64,000 nucleotides of DNA from Polydactylus sextarius (lineage: Eukaryota; Chordata; Actinopteri; Polynemidae): assembly GCA_016801845.1 (NCBI GenBank), contig CM028918.1, positions 14,604,501-14,668,500 of the forward strand. Reading direction: 5' to 3'. Under the pieces are notes generated by a model that was not told the DNA's origin, made no database searches, and worked only from the letters and a program-made list of their open reading frames with translations. Position numbers and translations under genes: made by a program. Below, one piece after another: positions 50,404-60,827 of the stretch. Each line of letters begins with the position of its first letter. Position 1 is the first letter of the stretch.

Positions 50404-50831
50404 ATGTATGGAGGGCTCACAGAGAGGCAAGCCTGACACCTAGAGGATGGTTGTATGAGCTGATCTTTTCCTGTGTTGACAGATAACATCATGTCCTCTC
50501 CAGACTGTGATTGATCATTTGTGAGTAATTTCCATTTGGGATGATAGTTTGAAAACATTACAATTACAACAGCAGATGGTTCCAGGTCTTACAATGAGTC
50601 CCAAGAACAATTGGAAGAGTTTAAAATGAGTTTTGTTAAATTGTTAAAATGAAAAGACCGATCAGAGCAGGAACACCCACTGACGTGAGTCAGCAAGGGT
50701 AAAAAACACAGAGTATAGAAAAAAAAATGGTAGCATTTACATGTAAAGCTTGGACCTGTTTCACATTCAAAGCTGCTCTGACCTGTGCTTTTACTCTTAC
50801 TACTTGAAAAGTTTTTAAAAGTCAAAGCATG

Positions 50832-50905
50832 AGCTCCAGCAGACCTCAAAAGGTGCTGTGGTATCCGGCACTAAGATGTTAGCAACAGATCATTTAAGCT
50901 GAGTA
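50832..50905 (+). repeat. Dispersed fish repeat fragment
   Basis: AGCAGACCTCAAAAGGTGCT, GTGGTATCCGGCACTAAGAT and GTTAGCAACAGATC match, in order, a common fish interspersed sequence (TGTGGTATCTGGCACCAAGA / TGTTAGCAGCAGATC). Short and decayed. Confidence 0.6.
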
Positions 50906-51669
50906 GGGTCTCTATGGATCAGACTTGTTTGTCCAACATCATATAAGATAATCAATGCACTTTACTGAATACTGATCAAAACGTCAAGGCTAATCAGTGT
51001 AAACTTAAATAAATGTTGTCCAGTTTCAGTCTTGGCAAAGGCTTTGTTTAAGACGTTTTGGTAACACTTTAAGGTCTTTGTAATTGTTTCAGTCATTTTT
51101 AAGTGTGCATTAGGATCTGGACCTGTCTCAGGAATATGTAGGTATCATTTGACCTGCTAATCACAAAATCTGTCCTAAGTGAAATATCTGCCGTACTGAA
51201 TTCTTCTCAAGCAGGTCACCGAGTCCCTGGCAGCATCGAGGCTGCTGCTCTATAGCAATGTACCAGGGAGTTGAGGAGAGAAAATCAAAGTTCCAACTTC
51301 CTCCGCCTTTAGAAAATTCAATGACCAGTGTCCATGCAAATTGGTAGCCTGAGTTATGTGGCTCAACTCTCACCAGAAGAATAAAGCCATGCAATGTCGA
51401 GTTTAAGTTTAGACATCTCTTCTTTTCTCTGATAATTTGTGTGAACACATCAACATAGACAGACTGAAATCACTTCACACTTTTAATCTATTTAGATGAA
51501 AGTGTTACTCTCGGTCATCTGAGCAACGAGAGCTTTGACAATCAGACAAACGCTGGATTTTAAAAGGATGATGGAGACAATTTTAATCAATCTGATTATC
51601 TTGTGTCTTCAGTTTATCAAGCAAAAAAAAAAAAAAAAAGAAAAGAAAAAAGTCAATCGTGGGGTATGA

Positions 51670-53900
51670 TTTGTATTTCAAAACACTTTATTAACATGCT
51701 TTTGTATTTCATCAGCCAGCACATTCCATACTAAAAGGCCTCACCCAAAACATACACACTTCAACCTAATTATGGACATAAATGAACACACACACACAGA
51801 ACACAAATATTCAAGAGTCAGATATTTAGACATTAGACATTATATATAAAAGCTGTTGAAAAAACCCAAAACAATTGAACCACAAATACAGTCACACTGT
51901 ATAGACTTCAACTTTGGATACTTATATGCAGATTATAGTTGTACAAAGATTTCTGAAATGCTGAGCTGCTTCACTTTGTTCACTACGTTTCAAATAAGTT
52001 GACTATGTAGCAAATTTGGCGATCGGACAAGGTGGAGGTAGCTTCTTTTGAAAAAAAAAAAAAAGTGGTTCTTTATGATGATGATGATGAAGTGAAAGTC
52101 TTTATTGGTGAGTTTGGCTTGTTTCAAAATAAAAGATGAGCTAAACTTCGAGCAACTTCAGTTGTAAGTAGAATTCAAACTGCATTTTTTTTATACAAAT
52201 TTCACAATAAAACATACTACGGTAACCAAACAGGGGTTTGTAAATGTACTATGATGGTTACATTTTGGCACCAGTGTCAAAAATAGGAAGCAAAATTGGA
52301 CCAATGTTCTTTTCAAAGTAAAGGTCGGTGAAGTGCCAAAGAGAATGTGGTTATTTTGTTTGACGATGAAGTTAAAATTAACCAATCAGACTTTGTTCTG
52401 CCTCCTGAGCAGCTCTGTGTGAATCAGTAAAACTCGATCTGCTTCTGACACCAAGCGGAGTTCAAGGTAACAGGATTACACTGCTAGTTAGCTACCAAAT
52501 AAATAGTGTCCTCTCTAGTTTTAATTTGGAAACATTGACATAAATTACACACCTCGGAACAACACGCTGGCTTAAGTAGTTCAACCTGAGTCTCAAATAA
52601 AGAATCACCCGTTGCTTCGGTACATGTGAAACTGCCTGTCACAGTCCTGACGTGTTCTACCTCAGTGACATTTTATTATCAATTACAGTTACTGCTTATT
52701 TTACCTCATCTTCCTTCCCTTGTGATAAAATTCTAAATTATGAGCTGTGTATAGCTTCTGTGAATATGAATAAAGCTTTAATGCTCAACAAATTTTCAAT
52801 TTAACCTGATTAAAAAAAAAAAAAAAAAAAAAAAACCTCAGTAACTAGTTATAAACCTCAGTAACTACTTTACACTTGAGAACTTTATTCCCAAATTCAA
52901 ATTCAACGGAAACTTTCTCCTTTGGTGTAGCTGGTAGTGCTTCAGTATAACGAACTGCAATTTCAGCTGGAGTTTGGCAGCTCCGTGACACTGCTATCAG
53001 ACTTGTAGCATCATCTCCACCGTGTAAACAAAGACAAATGTGCTGCTTGTCCGTGTAGCTCGGAGTGTTGGCAAAAGGCCTGTGTCTGGGTGGCAAACTT
53101 GTACCAACAGTGACAACTGGTACAGGCTTTTTTAGGCCTCGGGTTTGTGGCAAGTTCAACTCAAATATATAAACTTTTTAGATCAAACAGTGCATTTCTT
53201 ATCCAAACTTATAGTAAAAAGAGGAGAGAAAAAAAGGGAAAACAGACAGTTTTTCAGTTAATATTCAGGTCCACACCACATTGCATGAATAAATTCATTA
53301 AAGTGCTTGAAATAAAAAGAGACGAGTCTAAGATGGACAGTTAATAACAAACAGGGACAAACTGAAGCTTCGTTGAAAAGAGTAGACTGAAAACAACACA
53401 ACAAGAAAAAGCCACGCTGAGTGTCAGACGATACATATCAAATGTGCTAATGGAAAATGGCCACTATCCTGAGTGGAATTGGCAAATTCAGAAGCTTTCA
53501 CGAGTCTTCAAAAGGTTAGTTATTCAGAATGAGCCAAAAGCAATATACCCTCAAAGACCTAGCTCATCATCTGGTTTTATGTATGTATAGAAAAGATTTT
53601 TCATAGAAGAGACCTAGGAAGAAAAAAAAAAAAGGCATTTTGAAAAGAGAGAGAGAGAGGGAGCAAGATGAGATAGAAAAAGAAAAAAAGGGGGGTTGAG
53701 CCGTCTCCAGGTGGCTTTTGTTCCACCTTTCATAGAAAGCAGTTAGGTTGGTTTTTCCTTTGTGACAAGTCGGGTCGACTTGTACTGTACCGCACGGCGG
53801 GGAGCTGAGACGTCGTCTCGTGACGTTGATGCGGGTAAAGAGATTCGACCCGTCACTCCGTCTTGTATTTTTTTTTGGTTGAGGAGGTCGGTGAGGTCGG
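51670..53900 (-). other. Probable gnpat 3' UTR with alternative poly(A) signals
   Basis: Directly downstream of the gnpat stop on the minus strand. AATAAA hexamers on that strand lie at 52884-52889, 52101-52106 and 51687-51692, so the 3' UTR could be about 1.0, 1.8 or 2.2 kb. A 25-bp A-run (about 52811-52835) next to a duplicated CCTCAGTAACTA phrase interrupts it. An uninterrupted 104-codon minus-strand frame (53159-52845) lies inside and is not recognised as any protein. UTR extent is inferred. Confidence 0.5.
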
Positions 53901-53944
53901 TTAGAGGCGAGCGACGGCAGCTTTCTGAGTCGGGAGTTTTCCTC
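53901..53944 (-). CDS. gnpat: gnpat terminal coding exon encoding the PTS1 peroxisomal signal
   Basis: The acceptor is CTGTTTGTCCAG and the donor of the previous exon is CTCTAG/GTAAGA. It adds GKLPTQKAAVARL and the TAA stop, aligning position by position with the human tail (CKTPIGKPATAKL). The exon has only 44 nt and is easily missed: reading through the 97-bp intron instead gives a stop 14 codons later (53995-53997) and no peroxisomal signal. Confidence 0.88.
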
Positions 53945-56900
53945 CTGGACAAACAGGACAAATTTGGAAATGTTTTAAAGAGCGAAAATAGTGTTTATCC
54001 CCGCTGGGTTTTCACACGCCAACCGACAGCTTGTTTCTTACCTAGAGTGTCTTCCAATGAATTCACCATCACCTTGTTGACCTTTAAAGTTCCTTGTTCT
54101 GCTCTAAAGTGGAAACATTGAAGTGTAAAGTTAGTTTCAGCAGCAAACAACTCACTGTTGCCAACCTATTTATACTTATATACTATAAGACTATAGAATA
54201 CAATCGCTACAACCATAATGAAAAGAATACTTTAATAAGCTAATTAAAATCCCAACATACCTACTTCACATACTGTATGTGTGCAATTAAATTATTCAGG
54301 GACTATTTTTCTAATGGATGTTTTCCCACTGATGCACTGTATCTGTCACTGTGAGTGTTGTCATGATCGTTTGTTGCTTCAACCAATCAAACCCACCAGG
54401 GACACAAACATGATCAAAGCCAACGTACCCCTTGAGTTTCCGTACAGCTCCAAGTCGTAACAGAGCTGCCAGAGAGTTCTTCTGCAGGTCAGACGATAAC
54501 ACCTCAGTGTATCTTAGTCTACCTGGATAAGGCACACATAGATAAAACACACACTTAGTACATTTAAAAAGAGATGAGGTGAAAAAAAAAACAGAAAAAA
54601 AGAACGAAACTAATAGAAACAAGAGACACCTGTTAGAAGATGTTTGATGATGAACTTCCGCACGGCAGGAACAAACTGTTTTTCTGTCATCGTTTCTGGG
54701 GCCTCTTCACACAGGAACCGGCATACGACCTGAGACCACACACACACACACAATTGTGTTTTCATGACTTCAGGGGACAATTACTTGCATTCATTTCCTG
54801 GAAACCTTAGAGATCTCAATTGTTGGTACCACTTGTCTAAACCTGACCATAACCTTAACCAAAACTTAAGTTATGTCATCTTCACCTTCACCTTATTTTT
54901 TTGTTTTATACATTATGGAGACCTGCTTTTTGTTCCCATAAGGGAAACATGTGCCCATAATGTAAGCATGCAAACAGGTTTAAGTCCCCACAATGTAGAA
55001 GACACACACACACACACACGTAGCCCTCGAGGTTAATGCTGTGGGAACAGCACCCTCTAGAGGACATCAGCTGATAAGCACAACTACAGTTCACAGGAGG
55101 AATCATTTCGATCATGAAAATAAACATGATGCACTTTTGTCCTGATTATATAACATGTGAATGAACAGACTAAAAAAATTTAAGAATAATAACAGAGAAA
55201 TTTAAATGACGTTTTCAAAAATGTATAGTTTTCTGTATCGTAAATACACAATGCCTTTCTTCTTATGACTACTGCTCGCCTTTCAAAGATACTGAGATTC
55301 TCCAGCTGATAATAATGTGTGAAAATACTTAATATGAAACATGAGACTGTCAACATTTTCATAACAACACTGTATATGTCACTCTCACCTGGTATCCTTG
55401 TAAGAAGGGATCTAACATGCTGGTGAAGAAGCTCAGTGTTCTGTGTCCCCTTTCCATCACGATCACCTCCTGCTGGCTGACCTGCAGTGCTCCGATCTTC
55501 ACCAGGAGGTAACAGGCCTCTTCAAAGTCCTGTACAACATACAACACGAGTTAAAAAAAAAAAAAAAAAACAATCACCCTGTATGGCCATAAAATTTATT
55601 ATGATGTTCCTCACCTGCACTGTGGCTCCAGGACAGAGGATGAACTCATTTGCAAACATGTTTCTGAGGAAGCTGAAGCTATTAAAGACGTCCTCTGGAA
55701 AAACACAATGATCAACATTAATTAGAATCAGCCAGTATATATTTTACATGTAAAATATTTATCCAGTTGTATTACGGCTGGATTTTTAACGTAGATACAG
55801 TCGGAAAAAAAAGGTGCACTCACAAGGCACAAAACTCTCTCAAAGAGGTTGAGGAGAGGTTTTTGTGTCTTCTTATCCTGAGGTTAAACTATTCTTAAAT
55901 TCCACAATGAAACAAATATTTCAACAACAATGTTTGTCTTACGTTTCTTGTTGGAGGAGGCAGTGTGGATGGCCGAGGCCAGCAGCGCTGGGCGGATGAA
56001 GACGTGCAGTGCCTGGTTCCTGTAGGAGGCGCAGGACAGTACGACGACTGCCTTGTTCAAGAGCTGCTCTTCTGGGGTGACAACACTGCGAGGCTCCCCT
56101 GCTGCAAGAAAAGAAAATCAGGTTCTAACATTTCTTGCATTTGCTTTTTTTTACATTTAGTCTAACAAGAAAAACACAGACATGCCAAAATTAAAGCAAG
56201 AAAATCAAATAAACAAATAAATACAAACCCTGTTCCATTACTAGCTGGACTCTTCCATCAGAGACTTTCGCCAGACCTCGATGCAGTGAAAGACTGGAGG
56301 AGACAACTTCTGATGGAGGCAAGTGGTCTGGAAGAGGGAAAGAGCAGTTAGAATAGGCAGGAAGTTGATGAGGAAGAGAAGAAGAAGGAGATAGAGGAGC
56401 AGTAACTGGATTTACTAGCAAAGAAGAAAATTACTTAAATGCAAAACAAAAAGGCACTTATGCTGCTTAACTCATGACTCACAGCATCATACACTGTGAC
56501 AAAGAACCCATAATCTAAATCTAATTATTGATCATCATCTAGTCCATTAGAAGGAGCTGTGCTTTAATATTTATATTTTATAAATATGTCATAAATATAT
56601 AAATATGGTGAGGTTTAAAGCATTTTCAGAACCTTTAGTTTATACCAAGATTATTGGATGCCATTTTAACAACCCACCACCACTCTGCTCAAACGCCACA
56701 TTTTCTTCTAAACAGGGGCCTTTTGTTAGACACAACACTCGAGTACACAGAGTCTTCAGTATCACTGTGATAACACTGTATCTGCCTAATGGGAGGATGG
56801 GTTCATACTGTACCAGGCCAGTGGAGGAAGGCTCCATACTGTCGGGAAAGATCCCTGAGCCACACAGCTTGTTCAGTCAGCTCCTCCAGTGTGATCCCCG

Positions 56901-59900
56901 CCTTGTTGCTGTGGTGGTTCTGGAGCAGGAGACAGGCCAGAAGGACCCACGGCTTCAGAACCATGTTCTCCTCTTGGGCCCGGACCAGCCTGTAAGCTGA
57001 GTCATTCACAAAGCTTTGGATCTCCTCACTGGGCCTCTTAGGAATGTGTCTGGAAACACAAAACTTTTTAAATAATATCTGCAACTGGATAAGAGACAAG
57101 AACAACAAATGTATTTATTACAGATAATTAATATTTATTCATTGTACCTTGGTATGAGGCTGAACTGGCCACGGTCGACTCTGCCCTGAGCTAAACTTCT
57201 TACAGACACAGGTTGACCAAAGTACACATGGATACTGCCATAGTCTTCACTGAGGACCTTTCTGGCTTTAAACAGACCCTACAAAGGTAGAGAGAACAAA
57301 GTAATTCGTAGTATCTTATTTTTTCATACCAATTTACAATCAATGCTATTTAGTCCAATGTTTAGGTGACTCACTGAAGTGGACTCTTTGGGTTTGGGTA
57401 CACCCAGAAGTTCTCTTGCATAGAGTGCCTCCTCCAAGATCCTCTCGTAGCTGATACTGACTGGGACCAAACTCACATCAAACACTTCCCCCTTAAAGAA
57501 TGGATCCATCACTATGTTCAACAGACCTGGAGGAAGACAGGCACGAAAAAATATAATAAAAACACTGAGTGGCAGGGGTGAGACAGGAATACAATACATT
57601 GCACCAAAAAAAAAGAAATTTGAAAATGAATTTTGAAATTGTGAAACGATAGAAAAACATAGAATCTGATTTGCTGAGAGATAACTGTTGCTTTTTCATT
57701 CCTCACCCAACTTTGGAGTCAAAGACTTGGACGTTCGGCTCCTGGTCCCTTCGAGGAAAAATTCAACTGGTGCAAATCCATTCTGGAGTTAAAAAATTTG
57801 GTGTTAATTGGCGTCTAAAGGTTTGCATCTATAAGAATACATAATCATCACTAACACAGGGTTTCAGCAGTAGTGGTTAATGGCCATCTTATTAAAGACT
57901 CTTTCACTGGTTGCTCGGCAATAAACGCAAACCAGGCCTTTAAAAAAAATAAGACAGCCACTAACCACTATTGCTGAAACAAGAGACAAAAAAACATTCC
58001 TAAACAGCAAAAACGCTGTAGGGGAAAATACCGTCTCCTCACCCTGAGCATGGTCTTGACATATTCTGAGAAGATGGCCCAGTACAGCTTATCTCCACCA
58101 AACGACCTCCGAATGAAGAAAGCTCCAGACATCCGCAGCATCTCCCCAACAAACTTCATCCCCATGAAGTCTGCAGGGAAATTAACACTTTTATTGTGCA
58201 AATGATGATGTGGTACTGAACTGCATTATTACACACACTTGCCCAATAAACTGATGGCCCAATAAAAACACTCATGTATAATGCGTACCCATGCCAGCAG
58301 CAATGACAGGTAGAGCCAGGTCGTAGGTGTACAGGATGTACGACATCAGCAGGAAGTCCATGTAGCTACGGTGACTGGGCAGTAGGACCACTGGATGCTC
58401 ATGAATGGCCTGTTGGAGCTAACAACAACAAATACATGTTGAGTGTCTGTGTGTGTGTCAGAAATCTTAATAGATTTTTTTTTATTTTTAAACTTTTAAC
58501 AAACTCTTTTGTGTCTTGCTTGTGTTTAAACTCACTCTCTGGATGCCCTCTTCGTTGACACAGATGCTTCTGAACAAGGTCTTGAAGATTTTGCTGAGTG
58601 TGAACGCGAAGAAGCGAACAGTGCTGAGCTGCAGCCGATGAGCCATCTCCTCCAAGATGGCCGACGCCTCCTCCTGGACGTCATCAATGGTTCTGGATGC
58701 CTCTTTGGAAACCTTTATAAATCAAAACATACACGTAACTGGCATAGTATTATTAGTAGTAGTATTATATAGACCTAGAGTCTTGTCTATAATTTAACAA
58801 TTTCATTTGCAATAATCAAAAAAACTTTTAAGAAAGTAGGTGTAAATGTAATATTTCACAATAGCTTAAGAAACCATTTTCTCTTGTTTGTTTACGAAGA
58901 TGTGAATCACTGGAATTCATAATAATTCATAAGTTTATACTGTGGCTTACTATCAGGAAACATGTAATAAAGGCTACAGATTAAGTCTCTCAGGGAACAA
59001 CTGCCACGTATAACTAGAATAGACAACTATTGTGACACATCCTCTATCCTTTACCTGACTGATGACGTAGCGTAGCTGATCAGACTGAAGCACCATGTTC
59101 TTCAGCATGTCGGCTTTGCAGGGAGGCATTCCTTTGTAAAGAACAGGAGTGTAACATCTGAGAGCGTATCTAAGGTCGCTGGAGTTCCTCCTCTCCTCCA
59201 GAATGTCCTCAAAGTCATCTCTTTTCTTCAGCATAGGGTCTCTATGCTGGATGAAACAAAATATCACATTATGTTAGAAATACTGATACATACCTTTAAT
59301 AAACTCAAAGTATTTAAATATACTTTCTGGTGTGGATGAAATTTGTTCCACACATTTAATGTTCATTAATCAAGGTCTGACTAAATTCGGTGTTGCAGTA
59401 AATATATATGACTCTAGTTACTGATTTAACCGAAGATAAACAAATGAGCTTAAGTTACAGTTACCAAAATTTGTGGTATTTAGACAGGGACATAAAAAAG
59501 TGCAAATAACACCATGTAAAAAGACACAAGCAAAACAAAAGTTCTGGATTAAAAGTTTTAATAAGGTAAAATGACATTAGCTGTAGTACACTTGGTACAC
59601 ATTTTAGAGCTGTAAGAGTTTGTTGGTTAATTGACAGGCTGACAGAAAAAAAAAATTTTAATCATCCAGTAGTCTATTATTAATATTAATTTTTCTGACT
59701 TTATCTCATTGTGAACAGAATCACTTTGGACTATTGGTTTAAAAGCACATAGTAGTTTGACATATCATCTTGGGCTCAAGGCAATTATAATGTTCCTTTT
59801 TCATTATTTGATGATATTTAACAGATCAAACTAACCACTCACATACATTTCAAAACACTGAGCATATCAATCAATAATGAACAAAATCTGATGTTTTAAC

Positions 59901-60516
59901 TAATCTGTATAATGTTGTAGAGGTGTCATTTGGTCTACTTTCCCTTTAAATAATGTGGGACAAAATCATAGACCGGAACACTAAAATCCACACACCTTAA
60001 GTCAACACCTGAGCGCACAAAGAAAAAATGCATTGAATGTACTTTCCACCGCAATTAGACAGAAACTGATGTGGTAGGAGGAGCATTTGTACAACTACAA
60101 ATATGCAAATCATTATCTAAGTGAACAACCACACAAGCAAAACACTGGTAGAAAATCCTGCACAATGAGCACTGTATGCTAATGCAAGAGATATAATAGA
60201 TGAGAACAGGGGAAATCAAACACCATCTGTTGCAAGCAGCACACCAGAGGAAGGAGATTGCAAAATAGCATTGTCTTGAAGAGGAAACACTGACAGTGAA
60301 CAACCTTCGAGCTAATTAAATGTTTGTATGTTTCCTTGTCAGCTACAAAAAAAGAACGGTATGTCCCCGAGGCTTAGTGGTAAAGTATAAATTTGTCATT
60401 CACCTGTTTGAATGAAATGTCAAATGTCAAACAGTGCCACCGAGCTACAGCTGCGTTAGCTTAGCTATATGACAAATGTAAAGCATACGTACCGAATAAA
60501 CAGCTTCAGACGCCAT
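53901..60516 (-). CDS. gnpat: Glyceronephosphate O-acyltransferase (DHAPAT), complete, 17 coding exons
   Basis: A peroxisomal enzyme that acylates dihydroxyacetone phosphate, the first step of ether-lipid (plasmalogen) synthesis. Minus-strand exons: 60516-60493, 59246-59055, 58712-58536, 58418-58289, 58170-58043, 57782-57707, 57526-57375, 57278-57148, 57049-56814, 56327-56229, 56101-55943, 55694-55615, 55529-55389, 54729-54630, 54522-54429, 54103-54042, 53944-53901. All phases join, giving 2025 nt or 674 residues (human 680). Acyltransferase blocks: HRSYMD (HX4D) at 147-152, GAFFIRRSF 190-198, EGTRSR 228-233, PVSISY 264-269. The Arg mutated in RCDP type 2 (human R211) falls in the second block and is kept. 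The C-terminus ARL is a type 1 peroxisomal signal (human AKL). The start MASEAVYS is short and followed by a 1.2-kb intron. No frameshift or missing motif was found, so it is probably functional. Confidence 0.96.
54765..55022 (+). repeat. Dispersed fish repeat in gnpat intron
   Basis: Starts TGTGTTTTCATGACTTCAGG, then ACCTGACCATAACCTTAACC, TACATTATGGAGACCTGCTT, and CAGGTTTAAGTCCCCACAAT. This is the layout of a common fish interspersed repeat with telomere-like CCTAACC stretches. A CA run follows. Confidence 0.55.
55943..56101 (-). CDS. gnpat: gnpat coding exon 11 with tandem NAGNAG acceptor
   Basis: The acceptor reads TTCTTGCAGCAG/GG. Splicing at the first AG adds an Ala codon (Q-A-G-E), at the second it does not (Q-G-E); both keep the frame. 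The previous exon's donor is GTTTGT, weaker than the others in this gene. Encodes EEQLLNKAVVVLSCASYRNQ and the RPALLASAIH segment. Confidence 0.85.
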
Positions 60517-60827
60517 ACTTTATCAAACTTTATAAGCACATAGACGCTTAAAAAGGTGAAGTTACACAGAAATGTGTACTTTCCCTCCTCTTGACAAAAC
60601 ACCTTGGGTGGATAAGAGCAGCTGCAGAACTTCACATGGGCGTGTAAACTGGCATTTCCGTAGCATTTCCGCATTTACGGCAGCCGGGAAGGATCAAGCA
60701 GGACCGTGCGTCCCATGTGCTTTCACGGTTTGTTGTGATTCTGAGCAGCTGCTAGCTTTGACTGTAGCTATCAGCGACTATTTTTTTAGCTCTTTTGTAT
60801 GAATCTGCTCTTAAACATTAGCTTAGA
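60517..60827. promoter_or_regulatory. Bidirectional promoter between gnpat and C1orf131
   Basis: The two start codons face away from each other 311 bp apart. The interval has no TATA box, is richer in CpG than its surroundings, and carries two 9-bp direct repeats GCATTTCCG (60652-60660, 60663-60671), whose complement CGGAAATGC holds an ETS-type GGAA core, plus CCGGGAAGG at about 60684. Human GNPAT and C1orf131 are arranged the same way. The start sites themselves are not visible. Confidence 0.75.

Larger units (their letters stand above)
45898..50830. other. Intergenic stretch, microsatellites only
   Basis: AT repeat at about 47455-47480, CA array 47749-47794, GA array about 47931-47990, GT run 49939-49965 ending in GCGC, a GGAT tetranucleotide array 50107-50190, and GT run about 50372-50402. 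A 13-bp hairpin lies at 47251-47288. No coding exon recognised. Confidence 0.45.

Noticed and set aside
53995..54041. Reading gnpat straight to the TAA at 53995-53997 as its C-terminus
   Set aside because: A consensus donor (GTAAGA) lies at 54041 and the next exon restores the aligned tail ending in ARL; the read-through tail lacks a peroxisomal signal and does not align with human GNPAT.
60572..60802. 76-codon ORF upstream of C1orf131
   Set aside because: Lies in the promoter/5' UTR interval, no homology recognised, and the conserved N-terminus begins at 60828.
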